NCBI RefSeq assembly: GCF_013371465.1
Contig: NZ_JABWDU010000001.1
Span: 1,347,419-1,411,418 of the forward strand
Reading direction: 5' to 3'
Length of the DNA stretch: 64,000 bases
Source: Ensifer oleiphilus
Lineage (GTDB): Bacteria; Pseudomonadota; Alphaproteobacteria; Rhizobiales; Rhizobiaceae
Part shown: piece by piece, positions 34,679 through 43,930 of the stretch
Layout: each line of letters opens with the position of its first letter
Position numbering within the stretch: position 1 is the first letter of the stretch
Translations under genes and position numbers: made by a program
The notes under the pieces: generated by a model
Told to the model about the DNA's origin: nothing
Database searches by the model: none
The model's input: only the letters and a program-made list of their open reading frames with translations

Positions 34679-36160
34679 ATGACCGAACTCACCAGCCTGA
34701 CGATCGCCGAAGCCCGCACCAAGCTTGCCGGCAAGGAAATCACCGCCGTTGAACTGACCGACGCCTATATCGCGGCGATCGATAGCGCCAACGAAGCGAT
34801 CAACGCCTATATCGCCGTCACGCCGGACAAGGCGCGCGAAATGGCCAAGGCTTCGGATGCGCGCATTGCCGCCGGCAAGGCTGGCGCGCTCGAAGGCATT
34901 CCGCTCGGGATCAAGGATCTCTTCGGTACCGAAGGTGTGCACACGCAGGCCTGCAGCCATATTCTCGATGGTTTCGCCCCGCGCTACGAATCGACCGTCA
35001 CCCAGAACCTCTGGAACGATGGTGCCGTGATGCTCGGCAAGCTCAACATGGACGAGTTCGCCATGGGCTCCTCCAACGAGACCTCCTACTACGGTGCCGT
35101 GAAGAACCCCTGGCGCGCCAAGGGCTCCAACCTCGACCTGGTCCCGGGTGGCTCGTCCGGCGGTTCGGCCGCGGCCGTGGCGGCGCATCTGTGCGCCGGT
35201 GCCACGGCAACCGACACCGGTGGCTCCATCCGCCAGCCGGCTGCCTTTACCGGCACCGTCGGCATAAAGCCGACCTACGGCCGCTGCTCGCGTTGGGGCG
35301 TCGTCGCCTTCGCGTCGTCGCTGGACCAGGCCGGGCCGATCGCCCGCGACGTGCGCGACGCCGCGATCCTTCTGGAGTCGATGGCAAGCGTCGACGCCAA
35401 GGACACCACTTCCGTCGATCTGCCGGTGCCGAACTACGAAGCCTCGATCGGCCAGTCGATCAAGGGTATGAAGATCGGCATTCCCCGCGAATACCGCGTC
35501 GAGGGCATGCCGGAAGAGATCGAGTCGCTCTGGCAGCAGGGCATCGCCTGGCTGAAGGACGCCGGTGCCGAGATCGTCGACATCACGCTGCCGCACACCA
35601 AATACGCGCTGCCGGCCTATTACATCGTCGCCCCGGCCGAAGCATCATCGAACCTTGCCCGCTACGACGGCGTCCGCTACGGCCTGCGCGTCGACGGCAA
35701 GGATATCGTCGACATGTACGAAAAGACCCGTGCCGCCGGCTTCGGCCAGGAGGTCAAGCGCCGCATCATGATCGGCACCTACGTGCTTTCCGCCGGCTAC
35801 TATGACGCCTACTACCTGCGCGCCCAGAAGGTTCGCACGCTGATCAAGCGCGACTTCGAACTGGCCTTCCATGCGGGCGTCGACGCGATCCTGACGCCTG
35901 CCACCCCGTCTTCGGCCTTTGGTATCGCCGACGAGGATCTTGCATCCGATCCGGTCAAGATGTACCTCAACGACATCTTCACGGTTACGGTCAACATGGC
36001 CGGCCTGCCGGGGATCGCCGTTCCCGGCGGCGTCGACCACAAGGGTCTGCCTCTTGGTCTGCAGCTGATCGGCAAGCCGTTCGAGGAAGAGACCCTCTTC
36101 AAGACCGCCCATGTCATCGAACAGGCGGCCGGTCGTTTCACGCCGACCAAATGGTGGTAA
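34679..36160 (+). CDS. gatA: Glutamyl/aspartyl-tRNA amidotransferase subunit A
   Basis: This 493-residue amidase subunit releases ammonia from glutamine for tRNA transamidation. The Ser-cisSer-Lys triad is present: Lys79 in [10 protein letters not shown], Ser159 in [12 protein letters not shown], and Ser183 in [13 protein letters not shown]. The start is the ATG at 34679 ([18 protein letters not shown]); the frame upstream overlaps gatC in another phase. An 11-bp perfect hairpin lies just after the stop. Confidence 0.96.
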   Translation: MTELTSLTIAEARTKLAGKEITAVELTDAYIAAIDSANEAINAYIAVTPDKAREMAKASDARIAAGKAGALEGIPLGIKDLFGTEGVHTQACSHILDGFAPRYESTVTQNLWNDGAVMLGKLNMDEFAMGSSNETSYYGAVKNPWRAKGSNLDLVPGGSSGGSAAAVAAHLCAGATATDTGGSIRQPAAFTGTVGIKPTYGRCSRWGVVAFASSLDQAGPIARDVRDAAILLESMASVDAKDTTSVDLPVPNYEASIGQSIKGMKIGIPREYRVEGMPEEIESLWQQGIAWLKDAGAEIVDITLPHTKYALPAYYIVAPAEASSNLARYDGVRYGLRVDGKDIVDMYEKTRAAGFGQEVKRRIMIGTYVLSAGYYDAYYLRAQKVRTLIKRDFELAFHAGVDAILTPATPSSAFGIADEDLASDPVKMYLNDIFTVTVNMAGLPGIAVPGGVDHKGLPLGLQLIGKPFEEETLFKTAHVIEQAAGRFTPTKWW

Positions 36161-36169
36161 CGCGCTGAG

Positions 36170-36196
36170 GACGCAGCACGGCAAGCGTGCTGCGTC
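36170..36196 (+). terminator. Perfect stem-loop after gatA
   Basis: GACGCAGCACG (36170-36180) and CGTGCTGCGTC (36186-36196) pair perfectly across a five-base loop, ten bases past the gatA stop. There is no T-run, so it is either a Rho-assisted terminator or a 3'-end stabiliser. Confidence 0.5.
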
Positions 36197-36262
36197 GCAA
36201 TCGCCGGGACTGGTCTCTCAGTCAGCGGCGTGGTTAAGTGACGCGGAGAAGGGAGCCGCGCC

Positions 36263-36766
36263 ATGCCTTTGATCCGTCATGCACGTCAGGATGAGGTCGA
36301 TGCCCTGACCGCGATTGGCCTGCGCGCCTGGGAAGGGGCGGTCAACGGCCTTGTCGATATCGCTTCGATGAGGCGTCTGGCGGAAAACGCCTTTGCGGAC
36401 TTTCTCACCAAGAACTGGCTCTCCGTGTCGTTGATCGAGGTCGATGGCAGACCACGTGGCTGGGCTGCCCGTGAGAACTTCGACGAGATTATCTCCGACC
36501 TCTGGATCGATCCGGATGTCCAGGCGCAGGGCCTCGGCGGTCGTTTGCTCGCCGACATCGAGCTTCGCATTTCGAACGACGGCTTCGAGACGGCGAAAGC
36601 CAAGACACATGCCCAGAACGCTGGGGCCATCGGCTTTTTCCGAAAACACGGCTATGGGGTCAGCTGGCTGTCGACCGCCTATGCGCCGAAGCTCGACCGT
36701 GATGTCGAGTTCATTGGGCTGAGCAAGCAGTTTGTCGTTGCAGATCCCGTCCTCTACGGTCGCTAG
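36263..36766 (+). CDS. GNAT family N-acetyltransferase
   Basis: The 167-residue protein has a GNAT fold. The N-terminal strand is MPLIRHARQDEVDAL, and the acetyl-CoA motif A reads LWIDPDVQAQGLGGRLLADIE (QxxGxG/A), followed by KAKTHAQNAGAIGFFRKHGYG. The acceptor substrate is unknown. A GGGAG ribosome site precedes the ATG. It follows gatA after 100 bases and a strong hairpin, so transcription with gatA is uncertain. Confidence 0.87.
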   Translation: MPLIRHARQDEVDALTAIGLRAWEGAVNGLVDIASMRRLAENAFADFLTKNWLSVSLIEVDGRPRGWAARENFDEIISDLWIDPDVQAQGLGGRLLADIELRISNDGFETAKAKTHAQNAGAIGFFRKHGYGVSWLSTAYAPKLDRDVEFIGLSKQFVVADPVLYGR

Positions 36767-36896
36767 CCGACAAAGCATGATATTTCGGAGCGGTTCCCTA
36801 TTGCCGACAACTTGTCCGTGGACATTCACGTCTCGTTCATTCGACCCATGAAATATTAGGGGTATTGAAATTACGTGGCGGCGCAGGGGACGTTCG

Positions 36897-38360
36897 TTGC
36901 AGACATTCGAAAATGCCATCGAGCAATCGGCGTTTCCCAGATCATCGTTTCAACTGCTGTGGATAGTCGGACTTGGCCTGACGGTCTTTGCCGCCTGCAT
37001 GCTCGGGATTTTCAGTCGCCCCTTCGGTATGCTCGCTTCGGTATGGCCAGCCAATGCGATCCTGCTTGGTCTGTTGGTCCGTCATCCATCGCTGGCTTCG
37101 CCGGCGGGCTGGTTGTCCGCGGCCATGGCCTATGTCCTTGCAGACCTGTTGACGGGCTCGAGCTTCGGTGCGGCAATTGCCCTGAATGCCGCCAACCTCC
37201 TCGGCGTCGTCGTCGGCTATATCCTGTTCATGCGTCTGCCCAAAGAGCATCGCCATCTACGCAGGCCCCTTGCCGTGCTCTACATGTTCTCGATCTCTGT
37301 CTTGGCGGGCGTTGGTGCATCGAGCCTCGGTTCGATCGCGGTGACGTACTATTTTGGCGAGCCAATCTCGCGCGCATTTGTCGGGTGGTTGACGACGGAA
37401 CTGGTCAACTACGTGGTGATACTGCCGGTTTTCCTGGCGATGCCTCTGCCTGGCGATAGAGTTCAGGCGGCGCCGGTTGCGAAAGCGACGGCGGCTGCAG
37501 GCGTCAATCCATGGCCGATCATCTCGCTGGTCTTGTCCTGTGTCGCGGCTCTGCTCATTGGCGGGCCGGGCGCAGTGGCGTTTCCGGTGCCGTCCTTGCT
37601 CTGGTGCGCGCTGGACTACCGTCTGTTTGCGGTGGCCGTGCTGATGGCAATCGTCGGCATGCTGGCCCAGGTCGCTGTTGCCTCGGGCATTCTGCATCTT
37701 GGGGTCGATCGTCTTGCCGACGCAACGCTGACTTCGACGCGGCTCGGCATCACGCTTCTGGCGCTTGGACCTTTGACGGTGGCAAGCATCGATGCGGCGC
37801 GCCGAAACCTGATCGCCAGGCTCTCCCACGCGGTCGACTATGACTTCCTGACACAGTGTCTGGCCCGTGCAACGTTTATGGCGCGCTCATCGGCCCTGAT
37901 CGAGGCAGAGCAGCGTAAAGGCCCGATTTTTGCGATGATGCTGGATATCGACCGTTTCAAGGCCATCAACGATACGCACGGCCATGCGGCAGGCGACCGT
38001 GTGTTGCAGGCCGTCGCATTGACGATGCGGCTCGCGCTCCGTTCCGACGATCTCATCGGCAGGCTTGGCGGCGAAGAGTTTGCTATCCTTCTCGTCCGGC
38101 AGACGCCAGCCGACGCTGCCCGCGTCGCAGAGCGGATCTTGACTTCAGTCCGTGCACTCAGCATCGATCTTGAAAACGGCGAGAAGCTCTTGGCAACGGC
38201 CAGCATCGGTATTGCTCAACTGTCGCCGGCAGGCTCTGGCCTCGAGGCGCTGCTGTCGCAGGCGGACAAGGCGCTCTATGCAGCCAAGTCGGACGGGCGC
38301 GACCGTATCCGCGCCTTCCCGAATGGCATCCCCGCAACGGGCGGGACGACAGGTCGCTAA
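36897..38360 (+). CDS. MASE1-type membrane diguanylate cyclase
   Basis: The first 300 of 487 residues hold eight or so membrane helices with features of the MASE1 sensor domain (SVWPANAILLGLLVRHP and ADLLTGSSFGAAIALNAANLLG). The GGDEF domain follows, with FAMMLDIDRFKAINDTHGHAAGD, the catalytic GGEEF at 391-395 and the inhibitory RSDD at 382-385. It should make cyclic di-GMP under product control. The usual LTGLxNR entry motif is altered to LTQCLAR. The start is TTG at 36897; an in-frame stop at 36849 leaves no ATG or GTG before the first helix. A terminator follows. Confidence 0.88.
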   Translation: MQTFENAIEQSAFPRSSFQLLWIVGLGLTVFAACMLGIFSRPFGMLASVWPANAILLGLLVRHPSLASPAGWLSAAMAYVLADLLTGSSFGAAIALNAANLLGVVVGYILFMRLPKEHRHLRRPLAVLYMFSISVLAGVGASSLGSIAVTYYFGEPISRAFVGWLTTELVNYVVILPVFLAMPLPGDRVQAAPVAKATAAAGVNPWPIISLVLSCVAALLIGGPGAVAFPVPSLLWCALDYRLFAVAVLMAIVGMLAQVAVASGILHLGVDRLADATLTSTRLGITLLALGPLTVASIDAARRNLIARLSHAVDYDFLTQCLARATFMARSSALIEAEQRKGPIFAMMLDIDRFKAINDTHGHAAGDRVLQAVALTMRLALRSDDLIGRLGGEEFAILLVRQTPADAARVAERILTSVRALSIDLENGEKLLATASIGIAQLSPAGSGLEALLSQADKALYAAKSDGRDRIRAFPNGIPATGGTTGR

Positions 38361-38411
38361 GGCAGACGTTCATGATCGGCGACCTCTTTTCAAAGTCGCC
38401 GAAACTGCGAA

Positions 38412-38448
38412 CGAGGATGCCGGGTGTGTCCGGCATCCTCGCGGTTTT
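38412..38448 (+). terminator. Terminator after the MASE1-GGDEF gene
   Basis: CGAGGATGCCGG (38412-38423) and CCGGCATCCTCG (38430-38441) form a perfect 12-bp stem with a six-base loop, then CGG and four T. It lies between convergent genes and starts about 50 bases after the GGDEF stop. It could also stop minus-strand transcription from the YjhX-family gene. Confidence 0.75.
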
Positions 38449-38453
38449 CCCGA

Positions 38454-38708
38454 TCAGCGATTGTTGAGTTCGGATCGCACCAGGCGCAGGCCCTGCTCGG
38501 TGATGCGATAAGGTTTGCCGGCCGATGACGAGATCGCCTTCTTGCGCTTCAGTTTGCGGAAGAGTTCGAGGTCGAAGCCCGGATAAACCCATCCGTCGCG
38601 CGTGAAGCATCTGATATCGATGATCGTCTTGTCGTCGCGGGTAATTTCGATACGACCGCCCTGGGCCAAATGATGGAGAATGCGCTGCTCAGCGCGTGAG
38701 ATATCCAT
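38454..38708 (-). CDS. YjhX family protein (UPF0386)
   Basis: The 84-residue protein is clearly related to E. coli YjhX: SRAEQRILHHLAQGGRIEI, a Cys-containing IRCFTRDGW, FRKLKRKKAISSSAGKPYRIT and a closing RSELNNR. It looks like a small winged-helix protein. In E. coli YjhX has been proposed as a toxin neutralised by the neighbouring GNAT protein YjhQ. Here the flanking genes are a GGDEF protein and DUF1294, with no adjacent partner; the nearest GNAT is about 1.7 kb away. A chromosomal, non-toxin role is therefore as likely. Confidence 0.85.
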   Translation of the reverse strand: MDISRAEQRILHHLAQGGRIEITRDDKTIIDIRCFTRDGWVYPGFDLELFRKLKRKKAISSSAGKPYRITEQGLRLVRSELNNR

Positions 38709-38882
38709 TTCTGAATGTTCCGGAATAGCGTTCGTTAGAACGCGAAAAAACGTTCCGCAAATCCTGGGAAAAGCGGGGCTACGTTTCCGGCCCGTGCGCG
38801 CAATCTTTGGGAGAAAGCGGGCAGGGGCCCTTACCGGGACTCAGACGATGAGAACATCAAAACTCCATTCGAACGATCGCTA

Positions 38883-39194
38883 CTAAAAGAGACCGGCGGA
38901 GGCGTCAAGATATCCGCTCGCAAAGATTGCGCAGGCGGCCGCCGCAATCATCTGAAAAATGACGATCAGAATGAGTTGTGTTCGAAACGGCTCCTTGCGC
39001 GTCTTGTGCCTGAAGACATGGCGACCGGCCATTGCGCCGATACTGCCGCCAAAAAAAGCCGTTTCCAGCAATGTCCGCTCGCGGATGCGGCGCCAGCCTG
39101 ATCGTGCTGCCTGCTTGTCATACCAGAACTGGCAGAAGCTCGTGACGTTGATCACCACAAGGAAACACAGGAGGCTGGTAGCGGCGAGCGGCAT
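38883..39194 (-). CDS. DUF1294 family membrane protein
   Basis: The protein has 103 residues from the ATG at 39194, preferred because AAGG lies five bases upstream; a GTG six codons earlier has no ribosome site. Helices at about residues 3-20 and 73-95 flank a cytoplasmic segment with the DUF1294 hallmarks FWYDKQAARSGWRRIRERTLLETAFFGGSIGAMAGRxxFRHKT-type sequence (DKxxA, RIPE-like, GG-x-G). The function is unknown. In other bacteria DUF1294 is often fused to a cold-shock domain, which is missing here. It diverges from gatB. Confidence 0.83.
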   Translation of the reverse strand: MPLAATSLLCFLVVINVTSFCQFWYDKQAARSGWRRIRERTLLETAFFGGSIGAMAGRHVFRHKTRKEPFRTQLILIVIFQMIAAAACAIFASGYLDASAGLF

Positions 39195-39343
39195 ATCCGC
39201 CTTATGCCACACGGAGCGCTAAGCCTCGGTTAAACCGTGCGCCACGCCATCGCGGAGCGGCTGATCGCGCCTAACAACTTGCGCCATTGCAGCAATTGCT
39301 CTACCGAGAAACCAAGAATTCAGGCTTCAAAGAAGAGCATGAT

Positions 39344-40846
39344 ATGAGCATTGTCGACGTCCGCACCCCCGATCCAAAACGCTTCATCCCTGGCGCCACC
39401 GGCGACTGGGAAGTCATCATCGGCATGGAGGTCCATGCCCAGGTGCTTTCCAATTCGAAGCTCTTTTCGGGTGCCTCGACTGAATTCGGCAAGCCCGCTA
39501 ACGCCAACGTTTCGCTGGTCGACGCGGCCATGCCCGGCATGCTGCCCGTCATCAACGAGGAATGCGTAAAGCAGGCGGTTCGCACCGGCCTCGGCCTCAA
39601 GGCCGTGATCAACAACCGTTCGATCTTCGACCGCAAGAACTACTTCTACCCCGACCTGCCGCAGGGCTATCAGATCTCGCAGTTCAAGGATCCGATCGTT
39701 GGCGAGGGCCAGATCATCATTTCCGTCGGGCCGGACCGCCAGGGCCAGTTCGAAGACGTCGAGATCGGCATCGAGCGCCTGCACCTCGAGCAGGATGCGG
39801 GCAAGTCGATGCACGACCAGCATCCGTCCATGTCCTATGTCGACCTCAACCGCTCCGGCGTCGCGTTGATGGAAATCGTCTCCAAGCCGGACATGCGCTC
39901 GTCCGACGAAGCCAAGGCCTATATGACCAAGCTGCGTTCGATCGTGCGCTATCTTGGCACCTGCGACGGCAACATGGACGAAGGCTCGATGCGCGCCGAC
40001 GTCAACGTTTCGGTCCGTCGCCCCGGCGAGGGCTTCGGCACGCGTTGCGAAATCAAGAACGTCAACTCCATCCGCTTTATCGGCCAGGCGATCGAATACG
40101 AAGCACGCCGCCAGATCGGTATTCTGGAAGACGGTGGTTCCATCGACCAGGAAACCCGACTGTTCGACCCGAACAAGGGTGAGACGCGCTCGATGCGTTC
40201 CAAGGAAGATGCGCACGACTATCGCTACTTCCCGGATCCCGACCTGCTGCCGCTTGAGTTCGACCAGGCCTTTGTCGATGCGCTGAAGGCCGACCTGCCG
40301 GAATTGCCCGACGACAAGAAGGAACGCTTTGTCAGCGCCATGGGTCTGTCGATCTACGATGCCTCCGTGCTCGTATCCGAAAAGTCGATTGCCGACTATT
40401 TCGAGGCCGTGGCCGAAGGCCGTGACGGCAAGATCGCCGCAAACTGGGTCATCAACGACCTGCTCGGCGCCTTGAACAAAGCCGGCAAAGCCATTGAAGA
40501 GACTCCGGTTTCCCCCGCCCAGCTTGGCGGCATCATCGATCTCATCAAGGCGGAGACGATCTCCGGCAAGATCGCCAAGGATCTCTTCGAGATCGTCTGG
40601 AACGAAGGTGGAAATCCCGCTGAGATTGTCGAAGCACGCGGCATGAAGCAGGTGACGGACACCGGCGCCATCGAGAAGGCGGTCGACGAGATCATCGCTG
40701 CCAACCCGGATCAGGTCGCCAAGGTGCAGGCAAAGCCGTCGCTGGCCGGCTGGTTCGTCGGCCAGGTGATGAAGTCGACCGGTGGCAAGGCCAACCCCCA
40801 GGCCGTCCAGGCTCTGGTCAAGGCCAAGCTCGGCATCGAGGAATAA
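39344..40846 (+). CDS. gatB: Glutamyl/aspartyl-tRNA amidotransferase subunit B
   Basis: The 500-residue protein is the kinase and tRNA-binding subunit of GatCAB. The catalytic cradle begins [22 protein letters not shown] and contains [29 protein letters not shown] and [12 protein letters not shown]. The C-terminal tail domain (YqeY-like) ends [16 protein letters not shown]. The start at 39344 matches the family; the open frame upstream is non-conserved. It lies 3.2 kb from gatA, separated by five genes on both strands. A GNAT gene follows by three bases. Confidence 0.96.
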   Translation: MSIVDVRTPDPKRFIPGATGDWEVIIGMEVHAQVLSNSKLFSGASTEFGKPANANVSLVDAAMPGMLPVINEECVKQAVRTGLGLKAVINNRSIFDRKNYFYPDLPQGYQISQFKDPIVGEGQIIISVGPDRQGQFEDVEIGIERLHLEQDAGKSMHDQHPSMSYVDLNRSGVALMEIVSKPDMRSSDEAKAYMTKLRSIVRYLGTCDGNMDEGSMRADVNVSVRRPGEGFGTRCEIKNVNSIRFIGQAIEYEARRQIGILEDGGSIDQETRLFDPNKGETRSMRSKEDAHDYRYFPDPDLLPLEFDQAFVDALKADLPELPDDKKERFVSAMGLSIYDASVLVSEKSIADYFEAVAEGRDGKIAANWVINDLLGALNKAGKAIEETPVSPAQLGGIIDLIKAETISGKIAKDLFEIVWNEGGNPAEIVEARGMKQVTDTGAIEKAVDEIIAANPDQVAKVQAKPSLAGWFVGQVMKSTGGKANPQAVQALVKAKLGIEE

Positions 40847-40849
40847 GCC

Positions 40850-41347
40850 ATGTTCTTCGTCCGCACGGCGAGCGAGCGCGATCTGGAGAAGGTTCGCGCG
40901 CTGCTCGTCGAGACGTGGCACGCGACCTATGACACGTTCTACGGTGTCGAGAAGGTCAACGAACTGACAGGGCGCTGGCATTCGCTGCCGGCGCTGAAGG
41001 CTCGGCTGGAGCGCAAGGACGCGGAATTCCTCGTCGCCGACGACGGTCGCAGTATCGGCGGCATGGGGTATGCGTCCATGTCCGATACGCAGACCAAGAC
41101 CGCGGTGCTCCACCAGCTTTACGTTCTGCCGAAACTCCAGGGGCAGGGCATCGGACGCGATATTTTCGCCGAACTCGAAACCTGCTTCCCGGATGCCGAA
41201 CGCATGCGGGTCGAAGTCGAGCCTCAGAACCTTCATGCTCTGGCATTCTATCGAGCCCATGGCTTTAGCGAAGTCGGTCAAGTCAGCAATTGCGGTGACG
41301 AGCAGTCGGGGATTCCGGCGCTCATTCTCGAGAAACCGCTCGCCTGA
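40850..41347 (+). CDS. GNAT family N-acetyltransferase downstream of gatB
   Basis: This 165-residue acetyltransferase has motif A as HQLYVLPKLQGQGIGRDIFAEL and motif B as VEPQNLHALAFYRAHGFSEVG. The N-terminus (FFVRTASERDLEKVRALLVETWHATYDTFYG) is typical of RimI-like GNATs. It begins three bases after the gatB stop, so it is almost certainly translated from the gatB message. That link hints at, but does not prove, a role near translation. The acceptor is unknown. Confidence 0.87.
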   Translation: MFFVRTASERDLEKVRALLVETWHATYDTFYGVEKVNELTGRWHSLPALKARLERKDAEFLVADDGRSIGGMGYASMSDTQTKTAVLHQLYVLPKLQGQGIGRDIFAELETCFPDAERMRVEVEPQNLHALAFYRAHGFSEVGQVSNCGDEQSGIPALILEKPLA

Positions 41348-41484
41348 CGATGGCCTGCTCCCGATGCGGGCGCTTGTGAGCGGCGCGTTGTCATGATTGT
41401 GGAAATAATTGCGAACGGCGTTGGCTGTGACGAGGCTGTCTCCTTGTGACGGTTGGCGCCGATTGCCAAGCCCCGGGAGGCCAC

Positions 41485-41955
41485 ATGGACTCGACAACAG
41501 ACTTCGATATCCGCAGGGCCGAGTTGACAGATCTTCCACACGTCATCGCGCTCTTTGCCGCCGACCCGGTCGGCGGACATGGCGACACGACCGAACCGGA
41601 GGCGTTCGACGAGTATCTTGCCGCGTTCGCACGCATCGAAGCCTCTCCGCTTCAATCCCTGTATGTTGCTCGCCTTGGCGATCAAGTCGTCGGCACTTTC
41701 CAGACAACATTGCTGACATCGCTTCCGGGGCCCGGGAAGCCAAGGCTGTTGGTCGAGGCCGTGCAGACGCGGCAAGACATGCGCGGCCGCGGCATCGGTG
41801 AGCGCATGATGCGCCATGCGATCGACCGTGCGCGTGAGGCGGGAGCAGCAAAGGTGCAACTCGCCTCGAATGCGACGCGGGCGGCGGCCCATCGCTTCTA
41901 TGAGCGTCTCGGTTTCGTGCGCAGCCATTTCGGTTTCCATATGCCGTTGAAATGA
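41485..41955 (+). CDS. GNAT family N-acetyltransferase
   Basis: The product has 156 residues from the ATG at 41485, four bases after a full GGGAGG; upstream in-frame codons lack such a site. Motif A is VEAVQTRQDMRGRGIGERMM, followed by AAKVQLASNATRAAAHRFYERLGF. This resembles small GNATs that act on amino acids, peptides or antibiotics; substrate unknown. It is the third GNAT within 6 kb and lies 109 bases before the NDUFA12 gene. Confidence 0.87.
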   Translation: MDSTTDFDIRRAELTDLPHVIALFAADPVGGHGDTTEPEAFDEYLAAFARIEASPLQSLYVARLGDQVVGTFQTTLLTSLPGPGKPRLLVEAVQTRQDMRGRGIGERMMRHAIDRAREAGAAKVQLASNATRAAAHRFYERLGFVRSHFGFHMPLK

Positions 41956-42063
41956 CCGGGCTTGCCTCGGAAACACTGGACAAGGTTGGAGTGGCGGGGC
42001 ATAAGCGGGGACATAGTTTTGGTATCCGGCCGCCTTCCCAACGGTCGGTTGAGGACGGCATCC

Positions 42064-42459
42064 ATGAAGCTCCTGCTGCAGATTTTCACCTGGTGGAACC
42101 AACAGACGATCGGAACGCGGTTTCATACCTGGCGTAACGGTCAACGTGTCGGCGAAGACGAGCTCGGCAACGTCTATTATCAGGGCGGCAAGGACTCAGA
42201 AGGCCGCACGCGTCGTTGGGTGATCTACAGCGGTTATGCCGACGCTTCGGCGATTCCATCTGGCTGGCACGGCTGGATGCACCACCGCACCGATGTTTCG
42301 CCGGCTGACGAAAAATACGTCGCCCGCGAGTGGCAGAAGCCGCACCGCCCGAACCCGACCGGCACGGCTGAAGCCTACCGGCCGCAGGGTTCGATCGCCG
42401 GCACCGGCGCACGTCCGCGTGTGACAGGCGACTACGACGCCTGGACTCCGGGTTCCTGA
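42064..42459 (+). CDS. NDUFA12-family NADH:ubiquinone oxidoreductase subunit
   Basis: The 131-residue protein resembles the mitochondrial complex I accessory subunit NDUFA12 (B17.2), found in alphaproteobacteria and mitochondria. Diagnostic residues are WWNQQTIGTRFHTWRNGQRVGEDELGN-type spacing, GRTRRWVIYSGYADASAIPSGWHGWMHH, and a Pro-rich C-terminus with AYRPQGSIAG. It associates with the peripheral arm of complex I at the inner membrane. The ATG at 42064 fits the family start. It is away from the nuo operon, as is usual. Confidence 0.92.
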   Translation: MKLLLQIFTWWNQQTIGTRFHTWRNGQRVGEDELGNVYYQGGKDSEGRTRRWVIYSGYADASAIPSGWHGWMHHRTDVSPADEKYVAREWQKPHRPNPTGTAEAYRPQGSIAGTGARPRVTGDYDAWTPGS

Positions 42460-42587
42460 CACACTTGTCGTCGGACAAGGCGCGCCGCTCCGCGAATTGG
42501 TCCAATGACCACGGGGCGGCCACATTTCATGTTTAGCGCCTGATATCCATCAACGGTGAATGCAAGGCGCGCGGGAGACAGGCGGGA

Positions 42588-43040
42588 ATGGCGGGTTCTT
42601 ATCTGCGGAAGACAATCGGTCAGATGTCGAGCCGGCTCTGTGTTGCTGCGCTTGCCGCGCTGCCGATGCTGTCCTCGACCGGCACCGCCGAGGCCGCGCG
42701 GATCAACAACGCCGTCGCCGTGTTTTCCGGCATCGACAAGATTACCGGCCGTATCACCACCTTCGACGTCTATATCGGCGAAACCGTCCAGTTCGGCGCC
42801 CTGCAGGTGACGCCGCGCGTCTGCTACAACAGGGACGACACGGAAGCGCAGAAGATCACGACTTTTGTAGAGGTCGACGAGATCACGCTCGACCGCAAGA
42901 TCAGGCGGATCTTTACCGGCTGGATGTTTGCCGACAGCCCCGGCCTCAATGCCGTCGAGCACCCGGTCTATGACGTCTGGCTACAGTCCTGCAAGGCGAC
43001 GTCGGACCTGCCACCGCCGGATACCGCCTCGAAGAAGTAA
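42588..43040 (+). CDS. DUF2155 domain secreted protein
   Basis: The 150-residue protein has an N-terminal signal (hydrophobic VAALAALPMLSSTGTAEA, likely cleaved near residue 36). The DUF2155 core follows: AVFSGIDKITGRITTFDVYIGETVQFGALQ, VTPRVCYNR and FTGWMFADSPGLNAVEHPVYDVWLQSCK. Two conserved cysteines could form a periplasmic disulfide. Function unknown; the family is alphaproteobacterial. The 129 bases before it hold no obvious operon link to NDUFA12, although the orientation is shared. Confidence 0.88.
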   Translation: MAGSYLRKTIGQMSSRLCVAALAALPMLSSTGTAEAARINNAVAVFSGIDKITGRITTFDVYIGETVQFGALQVTPRVCYNRDDTEAQKITTFVEVDEITLDRKIRRIFTGWMFADSPGLNAVEHPVYDVWLQSCKATSDLPPPDTASKK

Positions 43041-43306
43041 GGCGGCTTCGACCGCAAGGCCCGGAAGGGCCGCAGTATGTTGCAGCATCTGCGTCCGTCT
43101 TTGAGGCGTCAACATGTTTCGCGGACGCGCTAGCCTTCCGCGATAAATTCAGAAAAACAAAGAGATAGAACGTCAGCGTGACTCTGTTTGAGAACGCAAG
43201 ATGTGATATCCAATGCGTGTCGCACGGCGATCCAAATGACCTGTGGTCGGAAGACGGCGTCCTCGAGATGCAGGTTTATCGGCTGTCGCGAATGGCAGTG
43301 ATGCGC

Positions 43307-43921
43307 TCAAAAAGTTAGATCGGGTGAGTTCATCGCGTTGGCGAGCATGATTTCGTACTCGGCCTTCGGCACGTCGATTGCGCCGAACGATTTCAGATGC
43401 TCCGTCGTGAACTGGGTATCGAGCAGCTCAAAGCCCCTGGAACGCAGGCGTTCCACCAGATGCACAAGGCAGATCTTGGAGGCGTTGGTGCGTCTGGAGA
43501 ACATGCTTTCGCCGAAGAACGCCGAACCAAGCGTAACGCCGTAGAGCCCGCCGACCAGCATGCCGTCCTCCCAGGCTTCGACGCTGTGAGCGTAGCCCAT
43601 GGAGTGAAGCGTGGCGTAGAGAGCGCGGATCTTGCTGTTGATCCAGGTCGTCGGCCGATCGGGTGCCGGCGCGGCGCAACCTTCCATGACGGCCTCGAAG
43701 GCAGTGTTGAAGCGAATGTCGAAGTGGGTCTTGCGTATCGTCTTTAAGAGGCTGCGCGAGACGTGAAAGCCTTCCAGCGGGATGACGCCGCGGATTTCCG
43801 GCTCGACCCAGAAAAGCTCCGGGTCGTCTGCCGAATCGGCCATCGGAAACAGGCCTATGGAATAGGCGCGCAGCAGCATGTCCGGTGTTACGTCGGGTTG
43901 CTTGCTGCGCGTCCCTTTCAA
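43307..43921 (-). CDS. aat: Leucyl/phenylalanyl-tRNA-protein transferase
   Basis: The 204-residue enzyme adds Leu or Phe from aminoacyl-tRNA to N-terminal Arg or Lys, marking proteins for ClpSA degradation in the N-degron pathway. Motifs present include [54 protein letters not shown] and [18 protein letters not shown]. It begins nine bases after accC ends and is the last gene of aroQ-accB-accC-aat. Confidence 0.95.
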   Translation of the reverse strand: MKGTRSKQPDVTPDMLLRAYSIGLFPMADSADDPELFWVEPEIRGVIPLEGFHVSRSLLKTIRKTHFDIRFNTAFEAVMEGCAAPAPDRPTTWINSKIRALYATLHSMGYAHSVEAWEDGMLVGGLYGVTLGSAFFGESMFSRRTNASKICLVHLVERLRSRGFELLDTQFTTEHLKSFGAIDVPKAEYEIMLANAMNSPDLTF

Positions 43922-43930
43922 TGCACAGTC

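Noticed and set aside
39320..41539. 739-codon minus-strand frame opposite gatB and a GNAT gene
   Set aside because: Shadow of the gatB and GNAT coding strands; no ribosome site or family resemblance.
43178..43318. 46-codon GTG-start frame between DUF2155 and aat
   Set aside because: The GTG has only a distant AAAGAG upstream, the peptide has no hydrophobic or motif content, and it runs into the aat stop. The 266-base convergent gap otherwise shows only a short GGCCC/GGGCC hairpin near 43061.
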